This document shows, piece by piece, positions 24,569 through 33,219 of a stretch of 64,000 bases of DNA. The stretch is taken from NCBI GenBank assembly GCA_944326685.1, contig CALVEV010000001.1, positions 62,001 through 126,000 of the forward strand, written 5' to 3'. A model generated the notes under the pieces. That model did no database searches and was not told where the DNA came from. It saw only the letters and a list, made by a program, of their open reading frames with translations. The stretch is from Candidatus Gastranaerophilales bacterium (lineage in GTDB: Bacteria > Cyanobacteriota > Vampirovibrionia > Gastranaerophilales > Gastranaerophilaceae). The translations under genes were made by a program, and so were the position numbers. Position 1 is the stretch's first letter. Each line of letters opens with the position of its first letter.

Positions 24569-25748
24569 TGACTAATTTTGACTTTGCTAATTTATACTCA
24601 TTTGAACTAGGACTTGCTAAGTGCATTACTTCTGTGAAATATTTATTTGCACCTTTTATTTCACCCTTCAATAATAATTTATTACCTTTTTCAAGATAAG
24701 TTTTGGTAATACTATCTTCTGAATTAATAAAACTATTTAATTTATTAATTTCATCTGCATATTCAAACTTTAATTCTGGATTTAATATAATAATATTTTC
24801 ATATTCTATTAATGCATCATAGTATTCATTATTTTCATAATGTTTTTTGGCAAGTTCTAAAGTTATATCAATTGATGATTCATCGATAAACTTTTTAATA
24901 TTACTAATTTTTCTTAGCATTAATAAATACTCATCTTGGAGCGATATTATATATTTTAAATATCTGTTATAAAAACAATATGCCATTCTATAATCATTTA
25001 CTAATTCATAACATTTAGCCATTTTTAAATAGATATTTTTCATATCTTTATTATTTCTAGTTGCATAATCATAAAAATGTAATGCATCAGCATAATTCTT
25101 TGATTCATAATATAAGTCTGCAACGGCTAAAGAATATTCACTTATTATTGGATATTTTTTTACTGCTTGCAAATAATATGTCAGTGCAAGATTCTTTTCA
25201 TTTTTTGAAAAATAATTTTGTCCTGTTATAAACAAATCATTTGCATTTCTAAATTGTTCATTAATATTTTTTTGAATAGATAGATATTGTTTATTATCCT
25301 TATTTTGAGAATATTTTAAATATTTATCATAATAAAATACAGATTCATAAAGCATATTTTTTGCAAAATAAGCAATTGCAAGATTCAAACATACAAATTC
25401 ATCTTTGGGACTTATACTTCTTGCAATAGTCCAATTTTCTATTGCTTTATTTGCATCAAGTTTTCGAAAATAACAATTTCCAAGATAAGAAAATGCTAAT
25501 GAATTTGTTATATCAAGTTGAGATGACTGATTCAAATACTCAATTGCAGAATCAAAATCTCCCTTTTTATAAAAACAAATTCCGACATCTAAATATAACT
25601 TAGAAGATGCACTAGTTTTTAATAAACCTAGATATAATTTTAAAGCAGCATCATAATTCCCTTCTTTAAAATGCTTTTTTGCTGCATTAATAATAGAAGT
25701 TTCTATATCAGCATTATCTTCTACACTATATCCAACTACATCTACCAT
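24558..25748 (-). CDS. Tetratricopeptide repeat protein
   Basis: Nearly the whole 396 residues are TPR helices: repeats such as HFKEGNYDAALKLYLGLL, CFYKKGDFDSAIEYLNQSSQ, CYFRKLDANKAIENWTIARS and YESKNYADALHFYDYATRN are visible, roughly eight to ten units. No signal peptide, catalytic domain or membrane span. TPRs mediate protein-protein contacts; partner unknown. No SD precedes ATG 25748; instead a TATAAT ends eight bases upstream, suggesting a leaderless transcript. The promoter lies within the end of the gene upstream (25769). Confidence 0.85.
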   Translation of the reverse strand: MVDVVGYSVEDNADIETSIINAAKKHFKEGNYDAALKLYLGLLKTSASSKLYLDVGICFYKKGDFDSAIEYLNQSSQLDITNSLAFSYLGNCYFRKLDANKAIENWTIARSISPKDEFVCLNLAIAYFAKNMLYESVFYYDKYLKYSQNKDNKQYLSIQKNINEQFRNANDLFITGQNYFSKNEKNLALTYYLQAVKKYPIISEYSLAVADLYYESKNYADALHFYDYATRNNKDMKNIYLKMAKCYELVNDYRMAYCFYNRYLKYIISLQDEYLLMLRKISNIKKFIDESSIDITLELAKKHYENNEYYDALIEYENIIILNPELKFEYADEINKLNSFINSEDSITKTYLEKGNKLLLKGEIKGANKYFTEVMHLASPSSNEYKLAKSKLVNVK

Positions 25749-25756
25749 ACGCAGAT

Positions 25757-25785
25757 ATTATAACATATTTACAGACCTAAGTCAT
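25757..25785 (-). promoter_or_regulatory. Promoter of a leaderless transcript (TPR gene)
   Basis: On the minus strand ATGACT, 17 bases, TATAAT, then eight bases to ATG 25748. The start of transcription would fall at or next to the ATG. No SD is present. Confidence 0.5.
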
Positions 25786-26131
25786 CTATTAATGATTTGT
25801 TAGTTGCAAGAGCTGCGATTGTACTATCTTCAAAAACATCAACAACCCCTTTTGAAAACATTTCTTTCATAATTTCATTATGAGAAGTGTTTTCTTCATC
25901 AGATACTGCAAGCTCAGTAAATTTTTTAATATCAAGTTCTCTTTGATACATCTCCATAGCTTTATTAGATATGTCAGATGAGTCAATCAGTAAATTTGAA
26001 TTATCTACTGCATTATTTTGCGAACGGCGATTAGCGTTTGTTCCTAGAATACTGTTTAATGAATCCTGTTGAACTAAACGGGAATTTAATGCTAAATCAT
26101 TTGAATTGTTATTATCAATGTTATTAAGCAT
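25769..26131 (-). CDS. Unknown protein (120 aa), Asn-rich N-terminus
   Basis: Unrecognised. Residues 1-50 are Asn/Ser-rich (NNIDNNNSNDLALNSR), and residues 55-120 are helical (DISNKAMEMYQRELDIKKF, EIMKEMFSKGVVDVFEDS). No signal or membrane segment. GGGAGG lies close before ATG. A large hydrophobic core is absent, so it may be a partner-dependent protein, possibly an export substrate or regulator. The TPR promoter overlaps its end. Confidence 0.65.
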   Translation of the reverse strand: MLNNIDNNNSNDLALNSRLVQQDSLNSILGTNANRRSQNNAVDNSNLLIDSSDISNKAMEMYQRELDIKKFTELAVSDEENTSHNEIMKEMFSKGVVDVFEDSTIAALATNKSLIDDLGL

Positions 26132-26250
26132 TGCCCTAATCCTCCCTGCAATGAACGGATTTATTTACTATTCTTAAGTTTTACCTCTCCGCCATAATAT
26201 TATGGAATATATTTTGAATAATGTCATCATTCATTCATACGAGATAAATT

Positions 26251-26281
26251 AAAAGGCTAGATATGTTAAATCTAGCCTTTT
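26251..26281 (-). terminator. Terminator between the 120-aa gene and ilvE
   Basis: AAAAGGCTAGAT and ATCTAGCCTTTT form a twelve-base-pair stem with A/T runs on both sides; it lies just after the ilvE stop (26305) on the minus strand. Confidence 0.88.
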
Positions 26282-26304
26282 AATTATAAAGTTATTTATT
26301 TATA

Positions 26305-27330
26305 TTAAACTATAACTCTTACCCAACCTTCAGGACCTTTAATTTTACCAAATTGTATCCCTGTTAAAGTATCATACAATTTTTTAGAAATTGGCCCCAT
26401 TCCATTTTGAGAATTTTTGAAAACAATTTCTCTTCCATGATCATTTACCTTTCCTACTGGAGATACAACTGCAGCAGTTCCGCATAGACCACATTCTACA
26501 AAATTATCAAGTTCTGATAAGAGAACTTCTCTTTCTTCAACAACATAACCTAATTCTTGAGCCAATGACATCAAAGAACGTCTTGTTATTGAAGGCAAAA
26601 TTGTTAAAGATTTTGGAGTAACAACTTTGTTATCAGCCGTTACAAAGAAGAAATTAGCACCACCTGTTTCTTCTACTTTTGTTCTTGTTTTAGCATCAAG
26701 ATACATGTTTTCATTAAAACCTTCATTATGAGCAGTAACTATAGGATGCAAACTCATTGCATAATTTAATCCTGCCTTAATATGCCCTGTTCCATTTGGT
26801 GCTGATCTATCAAAATCACTTACTTTTAATACTAAAGATGATGCTCTGCCTTTTTTAAAGTAAGGACCAACAGGAGATGCAAAAATTCTAAATTGATATT
26901 CCATTGCTGGTTTTACTCCCATTACAGGTCCTGTTGCAAACATTACAGGTCGTAAATATAATGCCGCACCTGTCCCAAAAGGAGGAACAAATTCTATATT
27001 TGCTTTTACTACTTGTTCAACTGCATCTAGAAACCTTTCAACAGGAAAAGCAGGCATTTCTAATCTTGTTGCTGTTTCAACCATTCTTTGAGCATTCAAT
27101 TCAGGTCTAAATACAACTACATGACCATCTTCTGTTGTATATGCCTTCATCCCTTCAAAACAAGTTTGACAATAATGAATTACACCTGCACATTCACTCA
27201 TGGTTATTGTTGAATCTTCGCTTATACAACCTGCATCCCATTGTCCATCTTTATAATTTGATACATACCTTTTATCTGTTTTGTAATAACCAAAACCTAA
27301 ATTTTCCCAGTCTATATCTTTTTTTTGCAT
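26305..27330 (-). CDS. ilvE: Branched-chain amino acid aminotransferase
   Basis: PLP enzyme (fold type IV) interconverting Val/Leu/Ile and their 2-oxo acids. The N-terminal IDWENLGFGYYKTDKRYVSN resembles class II branched-chain aminotransferases (about 341 residues). The PLP region holds HYCQTCFEGMKAY, HIKAGLNYAMSLHPIV (catalytic lysine K) and the loop VEETGGANFFFV, then CGTAAVVSPVG. Complete. No SD is clearly seen before ATG; the gene follows the 98-aa gene by ~12 bases in the same direction. Confidence 0.95.
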   Translation of the reverse strand: MQKKDIDWENLGFGYYKTDKRYVSNYKDGQWDAGCISEDSTITMSECAGVIHYCQTCFEGMKAYTTEDGHVVVFRPELNAQRMVETATRLEMPAFPVERFLDAVEQVVKANIEFVPPFGTGAALYLRPVMFATGPVMGVKPAMEYQFRIFASPVGPYFKKGRASSLVLKVSDFDRSAPNGTGHIKAGLNYAMSLHPIVTAHNEGFNENMYLDAKTRTKVEETGGANFFFVTADNKVVTPKSLTILPSITRRSLMSLAQELGYVVEEREVLLSELDNFVECGLCGTAAVVSPVGKVNDHGREIVFKNSQNGMGPISKKLYDTLTGIQFGKIKGPEGWVRVIV

Positions 27331-27342
27331 TCTATGCCTCTC

Positions 27343-27594
27343 TTATTTTAATTTAGGATCTCTTACTATCCCCATACGTTTTAAACCTTTTGCTATCATT
27401 GTACCCATTTTTTTGCTTTGTGTACTTAAAGTAATTTTATCATTTCCCATATCAAAAACTGTTTTAATACCCTTACCTTGAATAAAATCATGTATATTAT
27501 TATATAAATAAGGTTTATGTTTATTACTTTTACCTGAAACTGTATAATTATACGTAGGTGTTTTCGGATACTTTACTGTGATTACTTTTACCAT
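27343..27594 (-). CDS. Small basic protein of unknown function (83 aa)
   Basis: Unrecognised. The start is set at ATG 27594 because GGGGGA lies directly upstream; an ATG at 27639 is possible but without SD. The protein is beta/alpha mixed (VKVITVKYPKTPTYNYTVSG, then GKGIKTVFDMGNDKITLS) and ends with a basic helix (IAKGLKRMGIVRDPKLK). Immediately upstream of ilvE, likely the same transcript. Role unknown. Confidence 0.6.
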   Translation of the reverse strand: MVKVITVKYPKTPTYNYTVSGKSNKHKPYLYNNIHDFIQGKGIKTVFDMGNDKITLSTQSKKMGTMIAKGLKRMGIVRDPKLK

Positions 27595-27655
27595 TTTTCC
27601 CCCTTCTTTATCCTCTACATTTATATCAAACCACATCAAGATTTATTTTGTTACT

Positions 27656-28345
27656 TTAAACATTCATTGTTACATTCGGAAATAAAATATCATATACTGA
27701 TTTAAAATCAGAAATTATATAATCTACCCCTTCAATTTGTTCGTAATATTCTCTAGTTTCCATTGAAGTAACTGCAACTATTTTCCCTATGCCTGCTCTT
27801 TTTGCAGCTTCAATTCCTGATAATGCATCTTCAAATACAACACATTCTTTTGGATTTACTCCAATTTTATTAGCTGCTATTAAGAATATGTCAGGATTAG
27901 GTTTCCCAGGAATTGTACCATCTGAATATACTATCTTATCTAAATCAAACCACTTAGCAAGATTAAATTCTTTTTTATAAAAATCTACATTATCTTTTTC
28001 TGACATTGTAGCAATTGTCATTGGAATATTTTTTGATTTTAAAAAATCTAAAAATTCTTCAACACCTTCTGCTAAATGGAATTGTTCAGGAAGTTTTTTA
28101 CACATATTACGATAATATGATTCTTTTTCTTTTGCTAATGCAATTATTTCTGATTCAGGTAATTTTTTGCCCACTGCATACTCTATAATATCTGAATTTG
28201 TTCTTCCGAACATATATTTCTGCATCTCTTCATCGGAAAAAGGATACCCTCTTAATTTTGTTGAATAATCTATCCAAGCATCATAATGTAATTTTGAATC
28301 CCAAAATAATGTTCCGTTAAAATCAAAAATAAATCCTTTTATCAT
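27656..28345 (-). CDS. HAD-family phosphatase (beta-phosphoglucomutase-like subgroup)
   Basis: Motif I reads FIFDFNGTLFWD, so the second Asp of the usual DxDGT is Asn; this variant occurs in several HAD members. Motif II/III features (TIATMSEK and, further on, GKPNPDIFLIAANKIGVNPKECVVFEDALSGIEAAKRAG) are typical of the subfamily I hydrolases. 229 residues. The substrate is a small phosphorylated metabolite, not identifiable from sequence. It overlaps the end of the PPC-domain gene by four bases (ATGA), indicating coupling. Confidence 0.85.
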   Translation of the reverse strand: MIKGFIFDFNGTLFWDSKLHYDAWIDYSTKLRGYPFSDEEMQKYMFGRTNSDIIEYAVGKKLPESEIIALAKEKESYYRNMCKKLPEQFHLAEGVEEFLDFLKSKNIPMTIATMSEKDNVDFYKKEFNLAKWFDLDKIVYSDGTIPGKPNPDIFLIAANKIGVNPKECVVFEDALSGIEAAKRAGIGKIVAVTSMETREYYEQIEGVDYIISDFKSVYDILFPNVTMNV

Positions 28346-28887
28346 TTTTTTGCTCCAAAATCATATACATTTAACCCGATTTCAGAATCAAATTTACGGT
28401 CTACTTTTGCATTTGGATATGCTTCTACCTCAAATTCTGCAGCACCATTTATTACTGCTGACATCAGATGACCTGCAATTGCTTTATACTCACTATTTCC
28501 AAAAGTCGCATGAATATGTAAATATGCCTCACCATCTTTTGTTGAAACATTGCCGATTAAATTTGAAATTTCCATTTGTTCATTAAATGTTTTATCAACA
28601 TATTGTTTTGTTTCTGGATTAAAAAATCTTAGAGTTGCCGAATTTACAGCACCTAATCCTGATATTGTTCCTACATTTATTTTTTGAGTTTTTACAAAAT
28701 CATTTAAAGTCGATACAACTTCACTACGGTTATTTAAACTCAAAATATACTTATTTCCATATTGTTTAGCTTGCCAATTATCCCCTGTTACAATTTTTCC
28801 GTAATCATTACTCATCTTGAAGAACAAAATACATGCCAGTATGATAAGTGTTATATTAAAAACTAAAAAAAATACTTTCGGATTCAT
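28342..28887 (-). CDS. PPC (DUF296) domain protein with N-terminal membrane anchor
   Basis: An N-terminal hydrophobic helix (VFFLVFNITLIILACILFF) leads to a PPC/DUF296 domain: ISGLGAVNSATLRFFNPETK, then AYLHIHATFGNSEYKAIAGH and an alternating C-terminal strand. The histidines of LHIHA match the conserved metal-site region of bacterial PPC proteins. ATG 28887 is preferred because TGGAGG lies before it; ATG 28902 overlaps that SD. DNA-binding AT hooks are absent, so the role differs from plant AHL proteins. Bacterial function unknown. Confidence 0.8.
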   Translation of the reverse strand: MNPKVFFLVFNITLIILACILFFKMSNDYGKIVTGDNWQAKQYGNKYILSLNNRSEVVSTLNDFVKTQKINVGTISGLGAVNSATLRFFNPETKQYVDKTFNEQMEISNLIGNVSTKDGEAYLHIHATFGNSEYKAIAGHLMSAVINGAAEFEVEAYPNAKVDRKFDSEIGLNVYDFGAKK

Positions 28888-28923
28888 CGTCAAAACCTCC
28901 ATAAATATTATAATACAAATAAA

Positions 28924-28946
28924 AAGGGAGCATAAAATGCCCCCTT
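28924..28946 (-). terminator. Terminator of the flagellar FlgF/G-like gene
   Basis: On the minus strand AAGGG-g-GCAT pairs with ATGC-t-CCCTT around a three-base loop and is followed by TTTATTTG. It lies 47 bases after the stop of the flagellar gene and before the PPC gene. Confidence 0.75.
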
Positions 28947-28992
28947 AAAATGGAGTTTAACTAACACTAATAACCTATTTTAGAAATTAGTA

Positions 28993-29829
28993 TTATTGAC
29001 TTACTAATCTCATCGCTTCTTCCAACAATTCTTTGTTTGATTTAATCAACGCATTAACAAGTTCCATTTGAACTTTTGCTTGTTGATAATTCGTCATATT
29101 TCCTTTAAAGTCTGTATTTGCTTGTTCTAAAAGACCTGCTCTTATTGAGCCACGTCCTATAACGGGTTTACCTGAATCTTCTGTTTCAACAAAATAACCT
29201 TCTTTAACTTCGTATAATCCTCCAGGGTTATGGAAGTTTGCAGTTGCTATTTTGTATAAAGGCACAGAGCGTTTCCCTCCATCTGCCTTTCCATAAATAG
29301 TTCCATCTTCTTTGATTTCATATTCATCATATTTACCCATAAACTTACCGTTATTTGGGTCTATCCACATTTTTATATTTGTTGTAGGTATACTTAATGC
29401 TCCACCCTTTAGAGCTGTTTCTTCATACAAATCTGCACTAATTGATTTTGTTCCAGCCATAATCTCACCATTATCATTTAAGATATAGCCTTGAACTGTA
29501 TCACCATTTTTTGCTCTATATATACCTTCTGAATCGAATGTAAATTCACCTAAACGAGTATACCCTGTTTTTCCTTCACTATTTCTTGTTATAAAGAACC
29601 CGCTACCTTCAAAGAATACGTTTTCATTTGAAGTCCCAGGAGTTGATTTACCTTGACCTTGGTTTTTCAATGGGTTATCAACCATTGCACCACCCAAAAA
29701 TGTTTGGAAAGTCACCTTACTTTCTCTAAACCCTGGTGTATATTGGTTCATCATGTTATCTGTCAACGTTTCCATCCAGTGGGTTGTTGCTCTTTGAGTG
29801 TTTATGGCCGTTGTAAATGAATCATACAT
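28993..29829 (-). CDS. Flagellar hook/basal-body protein (FlgF/FlgG type)
   Basis: These proteins build the flagellar rod or hook. The N-terminal helix with NTQRATTHWMETLTDNMMNQYTPGF matches the family's start (N...TPGF), the FLGG loop follows, then FFEGSGFFITRNSEGKTGYTRLGEFTFDSEG, a hallmark of FlgE/F/G. The C-terminal RAGLLEQANTDFKGNMTNYQQAKVQMELVNALIK is the conserved export/packing helix. 278 residues fits FlgF/FlgG better than FlgE. It follows the FliK-like gene by 29 bases and shares its sigma-28-type promoter. Confidence 0.86.
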   Translation of the reverse strand: MYDSFTTAINTQRATTHWMETLTDNMMNQYTPGFRESKVTFQTFLGGAMVDNPLKNQGQGKSTPGTSNENVFFEGSGFFITRNSEGKTGYTRLGEFTFDSEGIYRAKNGDTVQGYILNDNGEIMAGTKSISADLYEETALKGGALSIPTTNIKMWIDPNNGKFMGKYDEYEIKEDGTIYGKADGGKRSVPLYKIATANFHNPGGLYEVKEGYFVETEDSGKPVIGRGSIRAGLLEQANTDFKGNMTNYQQAKVQMELVNALIKSNKELLEEAMRLVSQ

Positions 29830-29858
29830 CTGATTCTCTCCTTTATATTAGTGTATCG

Positions 29859-31103
29859 TTAGTTCTTCTTTTCCAATAATTCTGTATCGATGCCGGCTGA
29901 TTTTATTGTATTTATTACTTCTTGCATATCAAGCTGTGCATCGCTATTTTGTGTCGATGTGTGTTCTATTTTGTCATATTTTATACCTTGTTCCTCAAAT
30001 TTCTGTCTTAGGATATATAAATTATTCTTCAAGTTTTCTTCTAGTTCTTTACTTGAAGTTAAGAAGTTTGCTGAGATTTTTCCTTCCACATCTATTTTTA
30101 TAATGACAGAAATTTCATTGTCAAAATCTATTCTAAAAACTTTTTTATTTGTTAAGGTTTCTTTAAGCATTGAAAGAAATTTTGCTGATAAAGCTGATGG
30201 ATTTTCTTTATCATCAAAATTAAAATCAGCTGTTCCTTGTTTTAACAGATTTGTTATATAATCAACATCTTCTGATGACAATTCTGAAACATCAAGTTTT
30301 ACTAATTTACTTTTACTTTCTTCAATTATTTGTGCCATTACATTTTCTGCACTTTTTATTACTGAAGAGTTTGAAACTTCAATTCTTGATTGGTTATGGA
30401 TACTTATAATTTCTGATAAAAGTTCCATATCCTCTTCTCCGTTATGGCTAAAATCTTCATCTGACAAATCAGAATATCCACTATTTTGTCTTGCCATAGC
30501 TAAGTTTTCTTCATCAGTTGACAAAATTGACATATCTTCCAACAATTCTTCATGAGTTTCATGGAATTCATCTTCTTTTTTACTTTTTTTAGAATCCGAC
30601 ATCTTCTCTTCACTTGTTGATAAATCTATAGTTGTTTTAATTGCCTCATCTGATTCTTTTTCTTGAATTTGAGCTTCTTGTAAAACTTTACTAACTATTC
30701 CTGCAAGTTCTTCTGGAGTTTCAGATACGGCACCTGTCATATTCTCTAATTCTTTCTTACTTTTTGAGATTTGAACAGGATTGATTTTTGTTGAAATATC
30801 CATTAATTTTAATACACTTCTTGCATCAATATCAGGTTTATTTTCTATGGATTTGTTTTGAGCTTCTTGATTTACCCCCCCTGAACGCTTTTTTGCAATA
30901 GCTTGGTTTTCTTCATCTGTAGAAAGTATTGATTCGTCTTCCCTTATTTCCGCTTCAGTTTCTCTTAATTTCCCTGATACAGTTTCATCCTTTTCAAGCA
31001 TTGAAGAAAATCCTTCTCCTTCAAAATCAAAATTTTGACTTGTCTGAGATTTTAATTTGTCTTCTTTTATTGGAGTATATGTATCAATTTTATTTGAAAA
31101 CAT
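29859..31103 (-). CDS. FliK-like flagellar hook-length control protein
   Basis: Assigned by position and form: a long acidic, low-complexity N-terminal region and a C-terminal domain (residues ~270-400: KVFRIDFDNEISVIIKIDV...GKISANF...LRQKFEEQGIKYDKIEH) like the FliK C-terminal fold, which switches export specificity. The N-terminal part contains two copies of ILSTDEENxAxA (residues 59-70 and 193-204), the only internal repeat seen. No SD of note; it starts 27 bases after its promoter's -10. Call is tentative because the family is weakly conserved. Confidence 0.6.
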   Translation of the reverse strand: MFSNKIDTYTPIKEDKLKSQTSQNFDFEGEGFSSMLEKDETVSGKLRETEAEIREDESILSTDEENQAIAKKRSGGVNQEAQNKSIENKPDIDARSVLKLMDISTKINPVQISKSKKELENMTGAVSETPEELAGIVSKVLQEAQIQEKESDEAIKTTIDLSTSEEKMSDSKKSKKEDEFHETHEELLEDMSILSTDEENLAMARQNSGYSDLSDEDFSHNGEEDMELLSEIISIHNQSRIEVSNSSVIKSAENVMAQIIEESKSKLVKLDVSELSSEDVDYITNLLKQGTADFNFDDKENPSALSAKFLSMLKETLTNKKVFRIDFDNEISVIIKIDVEGKISANFLTSSKELEENLKNNLYILRQKFEEQGIKYDKIEHTSTQNSDAQLDMQEVINTIKSAGIDTELLEKKN

Positions 31104-31129
31104 TAAGGAATCCTCTATCTACAAATAAA

Positions 31130-31156
31130 ATATCGGTATAAAAAGGAGTTTCTTTA
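31130..31156 (-). promoter_or_regulatory. Sigma-28-type promoter of the FliK-like/FlgF/G-like operon
   Basis: On the minus strand TAAAGAAA (31156-31149), 11 bases, ACCGATAT (31137-31130). The -10 is identical to that before the 442-aa family gene at 3997. Transcript start would be near 31123, about 20 bases before ATG 31103. Confidence 0.75.
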
Positions 31157-31238
31157 TTATATTTGATATTTTTCCTCTTTATAGTGTAGTATTAATGATT
31201 TTTAAGAAATAATCCAAGTTTTAATGTATTATATAGAT

Positions 31239-31724
31239 ATGCCATTTAGATATCGATTACAAAAAATACTTGAATTTAGAATAAGAAAAAAAGAAGAACA
31301 AGAAGCTGTTGTACAAAAAGCACAACAAGCTGTTCATCAAGCTGAAATGGATATCGAACAAAATAATAATGAAATCCAACAAACAATAATGGCTAAAAAA
31401 ATGGCTGATTACAGAATGATGGAATATTATGATAAATATCTTCATCACCTTTGGGATAAAGCCGAAGAACTTGAAAAGAAACGACAAGAATTACAACAAG
31501 TTCTTGATGAAGAGATGCAAAAACTTATTAAATGCGAACAAGAAGTTAAAGTTCTTGAAAATCACAAAGAAAAGAAAAGAGAACAATATATTGCAGAAGA
31601 AAAAGCTGCAGAATTAAAAATGTTTTCAGAATTAGGTGTTCAAAGACACTTCCTAAGAAGCCGAGAAGAAGCAATTGAGCAAGAAGCATTAGAAGAAATG
31701 TATAATCAAGAAGATGAACAATAA
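31239..31724 (+). CDS. FliJ-like flagellar export chaperone/coupling protein
   Basis: FliJ sits in the export ATPase ring of the flagellar type III apparatus. The N-terminal PFRYRLQKILEFRIRKKEEQE follows the family pattern and the whole 161 residues are charged coiled coil (KAEELEKKRQELQQ, VKVLENHKEKKREQY). ATG 31239 is chosen because TATTAT lies six bases before it and no SD exists before either this or ATG 31224, suggesting a leaderless transcript. Assignment rests on its position beside other flagellar genes and on coil composition; it could be another coiled-coil protein. Confidence 0.65.
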   Translation: MPFRYRLQKILEFRIRKKEEQEAVVQKAQQAVHQAEMDIEQNNNEIQQTIMAKKMADYRMMEYYDKYLHHLWDKAEELEKKRQELQQVLDEEMQKLIKCEQEVKVLENHKEKKREQYIAEEKAAELKMFSELGVQRHFLRSREEAIEQEALEEMYNQEDEQ

Positions 31725-31728
31725 AAAA

Positions 31729-31746
31729 GCTGCATTTAATGCAGCC
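31729..31746 (-). terminator. Terminator facing the 82-aa gene
   Basis: GCTGCATTTAATGCAGC forms a hairpin; on the minus strand it is followed by a U-run (AAAAAA on the plus strand at 31724-31729), so it ends the leftward 82-aa gene. Confidence 0.8.
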
Positions 31747-31785
31747 ATAACATACACACTATCACTTATCTTTTCAAACTTATTT

Positions 31786-32034
31786 TTAAGGTTTAAATTT
31801 TTTAATCAATTTCCAAGCACCTGCAACTAAAGCTGTTGCACCTGCTAAAATGCCTCCTATTTTTAAACCTGTTTTAACTTTGTCTTTTTTAGAATTTGTA
31901 GGTTCAAATGAATCAGCTGGATAATCACAAGCCTTAGGCATTGGCTTATTACCACAGATTTTACTGCCTTCATCATACAATGCATTTATTAATAAATCAT
32001 CTGCACCATAGCATTGTGGTGGTAATTTTATCAT
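31786..32034 (-). CDS. Small membrane protein of unknown function (82 aa)
   Basis: Unrecognised. A Cys-containing N-terminal part (PPQCYGADDLL...ICGNKPMPKACDYP) precedes a C-terminal membrane helix (GLKIGGILAGATALVAGAWKL) and a basic tail. Likely tail-anchored with the N-terminus in the cytoplasm. The Cys residues could be redox- or metal-linked. SD AAAGG before ATG. Function unknown. Confidence 0.65.
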   Translation of the reverse strand: MIKLPPQCYGADDLLINALYDEGSKICGNKPMPKACDYPADSFEPTNSKKDKVKTGLKIGGILAGATALVAGAWKLIKKFKP

Positions 32035-32161
32035 TGCTAACCTTTCTAAATTCTAACCTTACATGTATATTAAGTTTTTTTTGATAAAAAAATTGCCTTT
32101 TTGTAAACCTATGTAACATTACAATCCTAGAAATAGCAAAATTTCTTATTCCCATGACTTA

Positions 32162-32190
32162 TTGAAATAGTGGCAAAAAACCTGTATAAT
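32162..32190 (+). promoter_or_regulatory. Housekeeping promoter and long leader of the uridine-kinase-like gene
   Basis: TTGAAA (32162-32167), 17 bases, TATAAT (32185-32190): close to the ideal sigma-70 form. The ~145-base leader before ATG 32342 holds GGGG-aaaa-CCCC (around 32219-32230) and an AAAAAATT/AATTTTTT hairpin (32271-32290). No known riboswitch motif is recognised. This accounts for the 307 bases between 32034 and 32342. Confidence 0.75.
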
Positions 32191-32341
32191 GATAAAAACA
32201 ACTACTATAATCTATACAGGGGAAAACCCCAGTAAATAAAAGTGTGTAACCTAAAAGTAACAAAACATTAAAAAATTAAGTAATTTTTTATATTTTACTG
32301 TAAAATATTACTAATATGTATGGGATAAGATGGTGTAAATT

Positions 32342-33184
32342 ATGATGGAAACATTAGAATTAGCGAATTACAATTTTTATTCAAACCGTTTAGATATGGA
32401 ATTAATATCTAATATTGTTGAGGGTTTTAAGGAAATTCTTGAAGAAGATAAAAAACAAAAACAACCTTTGTTTTTAAGGGTTCAAGATAATTTTATTATG
32501 AATCTTGCACGTAAAGTTGTTCAAGAAAAGAAAAAAACTTTCCTTATTGGTATTACTGGAGAAAGTGCTTCAGGGAAAACTGTTTTCGTTGATAACACCA
32601 TTAAAGCTGTTGTAAAAGATAAAAAAGAAGGTATTTATACAGTAATTCGTTGTGATGACTATTACAAAGACACTTCTAAAGAACTTCAAGCAGCAGGAAG
32701 TTACGAAGAATTATTCAAATCAGGTTTTAGTTTTGATACTCCTGATGTTATAAATTTAAAATTAATGAAAGAACATCTTATCGGTTTAAAAAATGGAGAA
32801 ACTGTTGTATCTCCTCGTTACGATTTTAAAACTTGTGAATCTCATCCAGATGGAGATATTAAAACTCCAGCTAAAGTTATTTTAACTGAAGGATTATATG
32901 TTCTTAATGAAGAAGTTAGAGATATTATGGATGTAAAAGTTTATGTATTTACTCCACTTAACGTTATAAAAGAAAGATGGTACAAACGAGCTATATCTCG
33001 AGGAAAAACAGGTGAAGCTGCTGATTTACAATTCAAAGATGTAAATAAAACAGCTCAACAATATATTCGCCCTACATACCAAATTGCTGATTGTATTATT
33101 AATGGTATGGTTACTCAAGAATATATTCAGGAAATTACTGATAAAATGTTTAAGAAAATTTCTGATATTGTTTCTCAAATCTAG
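32342..33184 (+). CDS. Uridine kinase-like P-loop kinase
   Basis: The phosphoribulokinase/uridine kinase family phosphorylates uridine/cytidine, pantothenate or ribulose phosphate. Walker A GITGESASGKTVF (about residues 74-86), the acidic strand IRCDDYYKDTS and KVILTEGLYVLNEEVRDIMDVKVYVFT are present. A ~70-residue N-terminal helical extension is unlike E. coli Udk, so the substrate may differ. 280 residues. Two ATGs (32342 and 32345) are possible. It is followed by a CCA-transferase-like gene 36 bases on. Confidence 0.8.
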   Translation: MMETLELANYNFYSNRLDMELISNIVEGFKEILEEDKKQKQPLFLRVQDNFIMNLARKVVQEKKKTFLIGITGESASGKTVFVDNTIKAVVKDKKEGIYTVIRCDDYYKDTSKELQAAGSYEELFKSGFSFDTPDVINLKLMKEHLIGLKNGETVVSPRYDFKTCESHPDGDIKTPAKVILTEGLYVLNEEVRDIMDVKVYVFTPLNVIKERWYKRAISRGKTGEAADLQFKDVNKTAQQYIRPTYQIADCIINGMVTQEYIQEITDKMFKKISDIVSQI

Positions 33185-33219
33185 CATTAATTCATAAATT
33201 CAAGTACAATATTGGAGTT

